Shown here in pieces: positions 1-4,880 of a stretch of DNA of 6,577 nucleotides. The position numbers and the translations under genes were made by a program. Position 1 is the first letter of the stretch; the number at the start of each line of letters is the position of its first letter. The notes under the pieces were generated by a model that was given only the letters and a program-made list of their open reading frames with translations, did no database searches and was not told the origin of the DNA. This DNA comes from Acidimicrobiia bacterium (GTDB lineage: Bacteria > Actinomycetota > Acidimicrobiia > UBA5794 > UBA11373): NCBI GenBank assembly GCA_025456165.1, contig JALOLI010000070.1, positions 1 through 6,577 of the forward strand, given 5' to 3'.

Positions 1-434
1 TAGCGGACGAGGTACTCGGGGTCGTTCTCGACCGCCGCCAGCAGCGCCTCGACGACCCCTTCGCCCGGCAGGTGGCGCAGGCCCATGGCCACGTCGAGTC
101 TGTCGGGCCAGCCGCCCCAACCCAGCGCCGCGACCACCCACGCGGTGGCGGCCTCGCGGTCGCCGCCGAGTTCGGCGATCGCCCGGGCGGCCTCTACGGC
201 GAAGCGCCCGCCGCCGATGCCGAGGCGGGCGGCGACCAGGGGCAGCAGAGCCGGGTCGGCCAGGCGGCGGGCGGCCACCGCCGCTACCCAGTCACCGGCC
301 TCGAGCCCCTCGGGGAGGGCGGCCCGCAGTTCCTCCGGGTCGGCCAGGTCGATCTGCCCCTCGTGGATGCCGTCGTGCCACACCTCGTAGGGGGTGCCGA
401 ACAGGTGCTGGCGGAGGTCGTCCCAGGAGGTCAT
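1..434 (-). CDS. HEAT-repeat-like protein, N-terminal part (runs off left edge)
   Basis: An open frame of 144 codons reads leftward from the ATG at 432-434 and is still open at base 1, so only the N-terminus is visible. It begins MTSWDDLRQHLFGTPYEVW. After a short acidic stretch it becomes a run of Ala/Leu-rich helical pairs: 'VAAVAARRLADPALLPLVAARL', 'RFAVEAARAIAELGGD', 'AATAWVVAALG', 'GVVEALLAAVENDPEYLVR'. This matches the helix-turn-helix pattern of HEAT/PBS-lyase-type repeats, which act as protein-binding scaffolds. No catalytic residues are visible. There is no good Shine-Dalgarno sequence before the ATG, and a TAGCGT box lies 7 bp upstream, so the message could be leaderless. It diverges from the zinc-ribbon gene at 613. 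The existence of the gene is well supported by G/C-biased third positions and sensible protein composition. The HEAT assignment is by pattern only, and the partner or pathway is unknown. Confidence 0.8.
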   Translation of the reverse strand, partial: MTSWDDLRQHLFGTPYEVWHDGIHEGQIDLADPEELRAALPEGLEAGDWVAAVAARRLADPALLPLVAARLGIGGGRFAVEAARAIAELGGDREAATAWVVAALGWGGWPDRLDVAMGLRHLPGEGVVEALLAAVENDPEYLVR

Positions 435-441
435 CGGGGGG

Positions 442-464
442 ACGCTAATGCGCCGGTGACCGGC
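442..464 (-). promoter_or_regulatory. Candidate promoter/operator of the HEAT-like gene
   Basis: On the minus strand a TAGCGT box (442-447, TANNNT type) ends 7 bp before the ATG at 434, which would place the transcription start at or next to the start codon. Immediately upstream is a perfect 13-bp palindrome, GCCGGT-G-ACCGGC as read on the plus strand (452-464), occupying the spacer where a -35/-10 promoter would be gripped by a regulator. No strong -35 hexamer is seen. The palindrome is a direct observation; the operator role is inference. Confidence 0.3.
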
Positions 465-549
465 AGGAAGAACGATGAGCCCCCGGAGCGCCCGGCGGTC
501 ATCTCGGCGAGGGGCGGCGAGCGTTCTCAGAGGTCCCGGCCGCCAGGTT

Positions 550-580
550 TTGGCACCCGTCTTCGGGTCCGGACTACGCT
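550..580 (+). promoter_or_regulatory. Candidate promoter of the zinc-ribbon gene
   Basis: TTGGCA (550-555) and TACGCT (575-580) resemble -35 and -10 boxes, with a rather long 19-bp spacer. The predicted start is near 587, giving a leader of about 26 nt before the GTG at 613 that contains the Shine-Dalgarno sequence. A small inverted repeat (ACCCG 555-559 / CGGGT 564-568) lies inside the spacer. Confidence 0.4.
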
Positions 581-612
581 TTCGGCGTACGGATTCCTGG
601 GAGGGGAGCACC

Positions 613-1014
613 GTGGCCCTGATGTATTGCCCGGATTGCCGGAGCAGGGTGTCGGACAAGGCGGTGGCCTGCCCTCGATGTGGTCATCCCTTTCGCCAAA
701 GCGAAAAGCAACTGGTCGCCGTGCGAGCGGCCGGCAGCGTCGATCCTTCCGGGGTTCTCGACGGGAGACTGAACGCCGCTGCAGAGATTGCCCGCCGGGC
801 GGGGGGCACGATGGTCGTGGACTCGCGCTCGTCCACGGAGGCGGTCTTCACCTACACGCCGACGCCCAATCACTTCCTTCACGGCCTGTTCACCCTCTTC
901 ACCGGCGGCCTCTGGTCAGTTGTGTGGCTGGTGGTGGTCTTCGGCGGGACGGGGAGCGAGACGTGGAAGATGGCGGTGGATGCCAACGGAGAAGTCACCG
1001 TCGTCCGGGTCTGA
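613..1014 (+). CDS. Zinc-ribbon, single-span membrane protein of unknown function
   Basis: Encodes 133 residues. The GTG at 613 was chosen because GGGAGG (599-604) lies 8 bp upstream; an ATG at 622 is too far from it. Residues 6-23 form a zinc ribbon of two CxxC knuckles (C6PDC9 and C20PRC23GHPF), typical of small bacterial zinc-ribbon proteins. A soluble stretch of about 60 residues follows. Then a hydrophobic segment at about 88-110 includes 'TLFTGGLWSVVWLVVVF', a pattern often seen in zinc-ribbon membrane proteins with a 'GGLW..W' turn. A short polar tail ends the protein. The ribbon is presumably cytoplasmic and binds one zinc ion; no enzymatic motif is visible. It is the first of four plus-strand genes and is divergent from the HEAT-like gene. 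The family role is unknown, so only the architecture is claimed. Confidence 0.85.
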   Translation: MALMYCPDCRSRVSDKAVACPRCGHPFRQSEKQLVAVRAAGSVDPSGVLDGRLNAAAEIARRAGGTMVVDSRSSTEAVFTYTPTPNHFLHGLFTLFTGGLWSVVWLVVVFGGTGSETWKMAVDANGEVTVVRV

Positions 1015-1021
1015 GGGAGCC

Positions 1022-1048
1022 GGGGGCCAGCCGCGGAACTCGGCCCCC
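1022..1048 (+). terminator. Possible terminator hairpin after the zinc-ribbon gene
   Basis: GGGGGCC (1022-1028) and GGCCCCC (1042-1048) are inverted with a 13-nt loop, 7 bp after the TGA of the zinc-ribbon gene. There is no T-run, as is common for actinobacterial terminators. It is weak because of the long loop. Confidence 0.3.
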
Positions 1049-1225
1049 AGACGCGCCGGCCGGTCGAGGCGGCTCCTGGTAGGGCGGTCGCTCATCTCAT
1101 CCCCGGCCACGAGGCCGTCTCCACTGGATGGCCTGGGTAGGACTGTGGGCTGTCGCGCCGCTGGGGCCTGCGCCGTCGGCCCACCAAGCCGCCCTCACCG
1201 ACGTAGGCGGCGCCCGGCCCCGAAC

Positions 1226-1260
1226 AGGTCCTGGGTACGCAGCGATCGACCCAAGGACCT
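1226..1260. repeat. Imperfect inverted repeat, 11-bp stem
   Basis: AGGTCCTGGGT (1226-1236) pairs with ACCCAAGGACCT (1249-1260) over 11 base pairs with a single bulged A at 1254, closing a 12-nt loop that contains the palindrome CGATCG. It sits 93 bp before the start codon at 1353. It could be a terminator without a T-run for upstream transcription, an operator, or a leftover end of a mobile element. The sequence does not decide between these. Confidence 0.6.
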
Positions 1261-1352
1261 TGATGGGCATCCAGACGCCGGGGTGGCGCTGTGGGCGGGG
1301 GCCGTCACGAGGCCGCTGCGGGGAGTACCTTTGGAGCGGCAAGGGGGTGGAG

Positions 1353-2018
1353 ATGGACGGCAAGCCGTCGATGTCTGTGCCGCCGCCGTGGACGCCGGAG
1401 GGCGGGGAGGTGTCCCGCTGGTTGCCTCCCGCCCCGTTCCAGTTCACTGCCACCAGATCAGTGGCAGTCCTTGCCCCTGACAGCTACGAGGAGATCGGAG
1501 TCCTGGAGGAGGGCACCACCTGCCGGGCTGTCGAGGTGTCCGGGCCGTGGGTACTGGCCGAGGATCGCTCGGGGCACCGGGGCTGGGTGCCGCTGAGTGT
1601 GCTGCCTGTCTGGCGGCCGGGTGCCTCCGCCCTGGGGGCGGTCATCAACAGCGTGTTCGCCACGGTGGCTGTCGCCTTCACGGCGTGGTGGGCGGCCGTC
1701 GAGTACACCGGCTGCTTTCTGACCTGCGATCCCCGGAACCGGAACCTGCTGGGCGGGGTGCTCCTGACCCTGCTGGCTGCGGTGGTGCTGGTGGGGGGCA
1801 TGTGGCTGGCCCGGCGTGCCGGTACCGGCGGCCGGGGCAGGCCGTCGCTGCTGGAGGCCGCCGCCCTCGTCATGGTCCCGGCTGCTGCCGGGATACTTCA
1901 CTGGGCGGCCTGGGCGAGCCTTTGGGTCGTCGGCTGGGTGGCTGTCGGGGTGCTGGTGATCGGCTCCTGGTTCGTTTGGAGGGCAGCAGCCAGGTCGAGA
2001 GGAAGGCCGCCCCGGTAG
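1353..2018 (+). CDS. SH3-like domain protein with four membrane spans
   Basis: Encodes 221 residues. The ATG at 1353 follows AAGGGGG (1341-1347) by 5 bp, which decides it over in-frame codons further upstream and the GTG at 1347. Residues 34-85 ('SVAVLAP...EEIGVLEEGT...VSGPWVLAEDRSGHRGWVPLS') have the layout of a bacterial SH3 fold: short strands, an 'L.EGT' turn, 'W....DR.G..GWVP' and a closing hydrophobic strand. Such domains bind peptides or cell-wall fragments. Four hydrophobic segments follow at about 93-116, 132-154, 165-186 and 189-210, ending in an Arg-rich tail. C121 and C125 lie in the loop after the first span. An N-terminal SH3 with no signal peptide, followed by four spans, would put the SH3 on the same side as the C-terminal Arg-rich tail, probably the cytoplasm, so wall binding is uncertain. 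No known family is recognised as a whole. Confidence 0.85.
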   Translation: MDGKPSMSVPPPWTPEGGEVSRWLPPAPFQFTATRSVAVLAPDSYEEIGVLEEGTTCRAVEVSGPWVLAEDRSGHRGWVPLSVLPVWRPGASALGAVINSVFATVAVAFTAWWAAVEYTGCFLTCDPRNRNLLGGVLLTLLAAVVLVGGMWLARRAGTGGRGRPSLLEAAALVMVPAAAGILHWAAWASLWVVGWVAVGVLVIGSWFVWRAAARSRGRPPR

Positions 2019-2037
2019 GCGACGGCCTGCCGGGGTG
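2008..2037 (+). terminator. Hairpin overlapping the stop codon of the SH3-like gene
   Basis: CCCCGGTAGGC (2010-2020) pairs with GCCTGCCGGGG (2025-2035) around a GACG tetraloop, including one T-G wobble. The stem extends by two further pairs (2008-2009 with 2036-2037). The TAG stop (2016-2018) lies inside the 5' arm. The next bases are not T-rich. The length and GC content fit a T-less actinobacterial terminator or an mRNA 3'-end stabiliser. Confidence 0.5.
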
Positions 2038-2084
2038 CGGCTCCTGCCCGGCCCGGCCCCAGGGGAGATGGGGGTCCCGGCTCG

Positions 2085-2110
2085 TCATCGCGCCCCTGCG
2101 GGGACGATGA
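2085..2110 (+). terminator. Second hairpin downstream of the SH3-like gene
   Basis: TCATCG (2085-2090) pairs with CGATGA (2105-2110), and CCCC (2093-2096) pairs with GGGG (2100-2103) around a TGC loop, with a small CG/A internal loop between the two stems. TTCGCCC follows. It may act with the hairpin at 2008-2037 as a tandem terminator, or belong to the leader of the next gene. Confidence 0.4.
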
Positions 2111-2148
2111 TTCGCCCGGCAATCCCAATCGAGCCGGGAGGGGCGACG

Positions 2149-2694
2149 ATGACTTCGAGGCGACTGTGGGTTCCGCTGTTGGTGGCGATGCTGGCTGCGG
2201 CGCTGGTCGGGCCGGGGATGGTGGCCGGGGCCGAACCACGAACCACGGTGACTGTGACCGTGGTGGTCCCGGCGGCGGCCTTCACTCCGGCTTCTGACGA
2301 CCTGGAGTACCGCAAAACGGCCGGCCACCTGGCACTGAACACGCAGTCGTTCTGGTACGAACCCAACTTCTACGCTCCCGTGTACTTCGAGGCCTCCACG
2401 GTGACGATCAAGAAGGTCACCTTCTACGCCACCGATGATTGCGGTGACTCTTGGTGCGAGCTGGAATTCAGCCTGTGGCGAGTCAACCCCACCACCAACG
2501 TCGCAGAGGAGATGGGCAGTATGCGGACCCGCGGCCGGACCCGGGACATCCGGGAATTCGTCCTGAGCGACCTCTCGCCTAGGAAGATCACCGGCGCCTG
2601 GGGTGCGGTCCTCGGCCTCCAGCTGTACTCCATCCTTGACGGCGCCTCGTTCAAAGGGGCGAAAGTCACCTACAGCTACGAGACGGAAGGCTGA
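2149..2694 (+). CDS. Small secreted protein of unknown function
   Basis: Encodes 181 residues. The ATG at 2149 is preceded by GGGAGGGG (2136-2143) with 5-bp spacing. The N-terminus is a classic signal peptide: 'MTSRRLW', a hydrophobic core at about 7-22, and an A-x-A site at 26-28 (AGA before EPR), giving a mature protein of about 153 residues. There is a pair of arginines but no full twin-arginine motif, so Sec export is more likely. The mature part is rich in alternating Thr/Val/Phe stretches ('TTVTVTVVVP', 'STVTIKKVTFYA', 'AKVTYSYE'), suggesting a beta-sandwich. Two cysteines (C98GDSWC103) could form a disulphide outside the cell. There is no lipobox, sortase motif or catalytic signature, and I do not recognise the family. 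It lies between two membrane-protein genes on the same strand, with hairpins on either side. Confidence 0.85.
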   Translation: MTSRRLWVPLLVAMLAAALVGPGMVAGAEPRTTVTVTVVVPAAAFTPASDDLEYRKTAGHLALNTQSFWYEPNFYAPVYFEASTVTIKKVTFYATDDCGDSWCELEFSLWRVNPTTNVAEEMGSMRTRGRTRDIREFVLSDLSPRKITGAWGAVLGLQLYSILDGASFKGAKVTYSYETEG

Positions 2695-2719
2695 CAGGCT
2701 CACCAGGTCCAGGCTCCCG

Positions 2720-2742
2720 GAGCAGGCCCCCCTCTCCTGCTC
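2720..2742 (+). terminator. Possible terminator after the secreted-protein gene
   Basis: GAGCAGG (2720-2726) and CCTGCTC (2736-2742) form a 7-bp perfect stem with a 9-nt C-rich loop, 25 bp past the TGA at 2694. There is no T-run. Confidence 0.4.
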
Positions 2743-2860
2743 AGCTCAGGGAGGTCGGGGGCGGATCAGGGGCCGGGTGTAGCGTCGGCGTTGGAGCCGA
2801 CCCTGGGGCGGGTGGCGGCGCCGCTGTAAACCTTCTGGTCGCCTTGTTGGAGTGTGTGTC

Positions 2861-4273
2861 ATGCCATCCAACAACTTGGGTCCGGTGCGCCCGGTGCTTG
2901 AGGGGGAACCCTCTCGCCGTCCCCGCTGGCAGGCGGCCGGGGCGGTGGCCCTGGGCCTGGTAGTGCTGTCCGGGGTGCTGTGGTTGCTGGGCCGGGATCG
3001 GCCGGTGGAGGAGGCCACGGTCACCAGCACGCTGGCGGCCGCTTCGACGACGGCCTCCACCACGACGACGGTTCCTGCTTCGGCTTTGGAGGGGATCGTC
3101 GTCTATGTCGCCGATGGCTGTGCCGACTGCCCCGTCCTGGAGTCCACGCTGCGGGGCCTGGCCGGGGAGGTGCCGGTGTGGGTGCGTCCGGCGGATGGGA
3201 CGATGAGCCTGCTGCCGACGGTGGTAGTCCAGTTCGACGGCCGGGTGTCGGCCCGGTGGGTTGGGCGGGGAGCGGTGAACCACCCGGAGGCGATTGCCGC
3301 TTTCGCCGGGGCGAGGTGGCCCACCGGCACCATACCGCCCACCACGACCACGACCACGACCACGGCCATCATCCCGCTGACAATCGTGGCCGCTCCGATC
3401 ACCCCCGAGGACGCCTATCCGTGCTCTCCGTGTCCGCTGGCGGCGGTTTCGGACCGGGAGGTGTGGGCGTCGATGATCTCATCGCACGCAGACCTGATCG
3501 GCCACCTGAAGGATGGGGTCTGGGCGATCTACCGGTTCGAGAGCCTCGACGGGCTCTTTCATCCCTCGGCGTTGGCGGTGGCGCCGGACGGGACGGTGTG
3601 GGCGGCCACCACCCAGGGGGTCTTCTCCTTCGAAGGCGGGGTGGGGACCCGGCGGCTCGACCATCCGGCGAGCGGGGTCGCCGTGGCCCCGGACGGCACG
3701 GTATGGATCGGGGGCCTGACCGACGAGGGGCAATTGTGGCTGGCCCGGTGGGACGGTGAGTCGTGGGTTCGTGTCGACCCAGCCCCGCGGGCGCGGATGA
3801 TTTGGGGCGGGGTGGTTCCCATGGCGGTGTCGTCCGATGGTGCGGTCTGGATCGGCGGCGGGCACATGGTTGAGCCCGGTCTCATGCGCTACGACGGGGC
3901 CACCATGGAGCCTGTCCCGGTCGGGGACTACCAGCCGGGCGAGTTCCGCATCTTCAGGATCGAGGCCGCCCCCAACGGTGACCTGTGGATCGGGGGAGAC
4001 ATCCCGACTGACGATGCCTCCCTGCCTTTGCTCGCCCGGTTCGACGGTGAGGAGTGGACGACCTACGACCCGCCCTTCTCATGGTCGGGGGGGGACATCG
4101 CGGTGGGACCGGACGGGGTCGTGTGGTTCGCTGCCGACGGCCTGTGGTCCTTCGACGGGACCGACTGGACCGTCCGGATCGAAGGACAGCCGGTCTGGGC
4201 GGTCGATGTCGCCCCCGACGGCACCGTCTGGTACGCCGACGAGCAGGGCGTCCACACCCTCAGCACCCCGTAG
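2861..4273 (+). CDS. Membrane-anchored thioredoxin-like/seven-repeat beta-propeller fusion
   Basis: Encodes 470 residues. The ATG at 2861 has GGAG (2849-2852) 8 bp upstream; an in-frame GTG at 2852 overlaps that site and is less likely. Residues 1-22 are a short basic cytoplasmic tail, about 24-43 is one membrane span, and 55-72 is a Ser/Thr-rich linker. Residues 77-155 look like a thioredoxin fold: strand 'GIVVYVA', C87ADC90 at the start of a helix, a 'LLPT' turn with the family's cis-proline (P119), then strand 'VVVQFDG'. A Thr8 linker (161-168) and a second CxxC (C188SPC191) follow. The rest, about 197-468, is seven repeats of the form 'A.APDGTVW....G...FDG..W', with the key Trp at 202, 247, 282, 330, 376, 422 and 457. 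This resembles the two-component-regulator propeller repeat. The propeller should lie outside the membrane and bind a ligand or partner. A redox or sensor role is inference. Confidence 0.88.
   Translation: MPSNNLGPVRPVLEGEPSRRPRWQAAGAVALGLVVLSGVLWLLGRDRPVEEATVTSTLAAASTTASTTTTVPASALEGIVVYVADGCADCPVLESTLRGLAGEVPVWVRPADGTMSLLPTVVVQFDGRVSARWVGRGAVNHPEAIAAFAGARWPTGTIPPTTTTTTTTAIIPLTIVAAPITPEDAYPCSPCPLAAVSDREVWASMISSHADLIGHLKDGVWAIYRFESLDGLFHPSALAVAPDGTVWAATTQGVFSFEGGVGTRRLDHPASGVAVAPDGTVWIGGLTDEGQLWLARWDGESWVRVDPAPRARMIWGGVVPMAVSSDGAVWIGGGHMVEPGLMRYDGATMEPVPVGDYQPGEFRIFRIEAAPNGDLWIGGDIPTDDASLPLLARFDGEEWTTYDPPFSWSGGDIAVGPDGVVWFAADGLWSFDGTDWTVRIEGQPVWAVDVAPDGTVWYADEQGVHTLSTP
3341..3364 (+). repeat. 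ACCACG hexamer x4 encoding the Thr8 linker
   Basis: Four perfect tandem copies of ACCACG encode eight threonines between the thioredoxin-like domain and the propeller. Being a multiple of three, slippage here would change linker length without breaking the frame. Confidence 0.9.
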
Positions 4274-4320
4274 GGGCCGACGGGCGACGATCCGGGTAGC
4301 GGGGGCGGGGATGCGCCTGT

Positions 4321-4339
4321 CCGCCCAGCCTGCGGGCGG
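4321..4339 (+). terminator. Possible terminator after the propeller gene
   Basis: CCGCCC (4321-4326) pairs with GGGCGG (4334-4339) around a 7-nt loop, 47 bp past the TAG at 4273. It has no T-run and is short, so it is only a candidate. Confidence 0.25.
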
Positions 4340-4480
4340 CCCCACGGCCCCGCCGAGTTCATCGCAGTCACCCAGCGGTATGCCCACCTCTACCCCGGTG
4401 CAGCCGAGGAGGTGGCCGCACGCCTCGATACGCTGTATCGCCAGAGCGCCCGCCGGGTTGTTGCCGGGTTGGGGGCGTGA
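4340..4480 (+). pseudogene. Tyrosine recombinase (integrase) C-terminal remnant
   Basis: The frame ending at the TGA of 4478-4480 reads 'EFIAVTQRYAHLYP', then 'GAAEEVAARLDTLYR' and a short basic tail. 'T-x-R-Y-A-H-L-x-P' followed by a helix 'aaeevaarLd.Ly' is the end of tyrosine recombinases of phages and integrative elements, and the Tyr of RYAHL (4379-4381) is the nucleophile that attacks DNA. The Arg-His-Arg part of the active site and the DNA-binding N-terminal domain are absent. Upstream of about 4340 the frame becomes Gly/Pro-rich with no homology-like pattern, and there is no start codon with a Shine-Dalgarno sequence. It is therefore a dead fragment. It points at the 3' end of tRNA-Phe 61 bp away, the usual place of an integrase gene in a tRNA-integrated element. 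The exact left end of the homology is uncertain. Confidence 0.7.
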
Positions 4481-4509
4481 TGATGGCGCTCCCAATCCCC
4501 CAAACGCCG

Positions 4510-4535
4510 AAACCCCCTGCTCTCGCAAGGGGTTC
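4510..4535 (-). terminator. Terminator of the tRNA operon
   Basis: On the minus strand AACCCC, TGC, loop GAGA, GCA, GGGGTT forms a 6+3-bp stem with one internal mismatch and a GNRA-type tetraloop (4511-4534). It lies 7 bp beyond the tRNA-Phe 3' end and is followed by TTCGGCGTTT. It could also stop transcription coming from the left. Confidence 0.65.
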
Positions 4536-4541
4536 CTGAGG

Positions 4542-4614
4542 TGGTCGGGGCCAGGATCGGACTGGCGACCTCCGGTTTTTCAGACCGGCGCTCTCCCAAC
4601 TGAGCTACCCGACC
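4542..4614 (-). tRNA. tRNA-Phe (anticodon GAA)
   Basis: A 73-nt cloverleaf: acceptor GGTCGGG/CCCGACC, D-arm GCTC/GAGC, anticodon stem CCGGT/ACCGG with loop CTGAAAA (anticodon GAA), five-base variable loop, T-arm GCCAG/CTGGC with loop TCCGATC, discriminator A. CCA is not encoded: the genome reads CCT after the discriminator. It is the last gene of the Glu-Asp-Phe cluster, and its 3' end faces the integrase remnant, so it is the probable attachment target of a former element. Confidence 0.97.
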
Positions 4615-4636
4615 GCGCTCTGCCGAAGTGGCTTTG

Positions 4637-4714
4637 TGGCGGGCACGACGGGATTCGAACCCGCGACCTCCGGCTTGACAGGCCGGCGTGAACTCCAGGC
4701 TTCACCACGCGCCC
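4637..4714 (-). tRNA. tRNA-Asp (anticodon GTC), CCA encoded
   Basis: A cloverleaf of 75 nt plus an encoded CCA (4637-4639). The acceptor is GGGCGCG/CGTGCCC with one G-T pair, the D-arm GTGA/TCAC, the anticodon stem CCGGC/GCCGG with loop CTGTCAA (anticodon GTC), the T-arm GCGGG/CCCGT with loop TTCGAAT, and the discriminator is the G expected for Asp. It is the only tRNA of the three with a templated CCA. Confidence 0.97.
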
Positions 4715-4717
4715 ACG

Positions 4718-4790
4718 TACCCCCAACGGGATTCGAACCCGTGTTACCGGCGTGAAAGGCCGGCGTCCTAGACCGCTGGACGATGAGGGC
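4718..4790 (-). tRNA. tRNA-Glu (anticodon TTC)
   Basis: A 73-nt cloverleaf: acceptor GCCCTCA/TGGGGGT with wobble pairs, anticodon stem CCGGC/GCCGG with loop CTTTCAC (anticodon TTC), T-arm ACGGG/CCCGT with loop TTCGAAT, discriminator A. CCA is not encoded. Only three bases (4715-4717) separate it from tRNA-Asp, so the two must be cut from one precursor. It is the first gene of the Glu-Asp-Phe operon, an order common in actinobacteria. Confidence 0.97.
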
Positions 4791-4799
4791 GGCCGGCAG

Positions 4800-4846
4800 A
4801 GCATAGTGGCGCCCGGCACCCAGCGGTCTGGGGCGTCGAGAGTATA
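4800..4846 (-). promoter_or_regulatory. Candidate promoter region of the tRNA operon
   Basis: Two -10-like boxes lie upstream of tRNA-Glu on the minus strand. TATGCT (4800-4805) would start transcription only a few bases before the tRNA, and TATACT (4841-4846) would give a leader of about 40 nt. Neither has a convincing -35. TATACT directly follows the terminator stem at 4847-4873 and may simply be the T-rich tail of that terminator. Confidence 0.4.
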
Positions 4847-4873
4847 GAACGGCCCCGGAGACCGGGGCCGTTC
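4847..4873 (-). terminator. Strong terminator of the lipoprotein operon
   Basis: GAACGGCCCCGG (4847-4858) pairs perfectly with CCGGGGCCGTTC (4862-4873) around a 3-nt loop, a 12-bp GC-rich stem. On the minus strand it is followed by TATACTCT, moderately T-rich. It lies 36 bp downstream of the lipoprotein TGA and separates that operon from the tRNA promoter. Confidence 0.85.
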
Positions 4874-4880
4874 CGCTGGA

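Larger units (their letters stand above)
1015..1352. other. Non-coding gap with a long imperfect inverted repeat
   Basis: This 338-bp stretch lies between the zinc-ribbon and SH3-like genes. I see no start with a Shine-Dalgarno sequence and no protein-like composition in any frame. The frame of the next gene stays open back to 1128, but its translation is Pro/Gly/Arg-rich noise. The gap contains the weak hairpin at 1022-1048 and a much better inverted repeat at 1226-1260. Near its right end is a TACCTT box (1326-1331) that could be the -10 of the next gene, without a good -35. It may include eroded sequence, but I recognise no gene remnant. Confidence 0.6.

Noticed and set aside
338..362. A stretch resembling the tRNA-Phe 3' end (GGGTCGGCCAGGTCGATC) as a possible att duplicate
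   Set aside because: The match needs several gaps and lies within the coding sequence of the HEAT-like gene; it is most likely chance.
72..1082. A 336-codon plus-strand open frame over the left part
   Set aside because: It overlaps the HEAT-like gene on the other strand and the zinc-ribbon gene in another frame, and has low-complexity Gly/Arg/Pro composition.
1128..1352. An upstream extension of the SH3-like protein by 75 residues
   Set aside because: The extension looks non-coding and lacks a Shine-Dalgarno sequence, while the ATG at 1353 has a strong one at the right distance.
1097..1453. A minus-strand open frame covering most of the non-coding gap
   Set aside because: Its composition is Pro/Arg-rich, it has no ribosome-binding site or recognisable motif, and it runs into the start of the SH3-like gene antisense.
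3575..4245. Recurrent GCCCCGGACGG(C/G)AC-like DNA words as a possible CRISPR or DNA repeat array
   Set aside because: They are degenerate and correspond to the propeller repeat motif 'PDGTVW' in one reading frame, at protein-repeat spacing.
4274..4339. A possible further piece of the integrase upstream of 4340
   Set aside because: The translated frames are Gly/Pro/Arg-rich and show none of the Arg or His active-site boxes.
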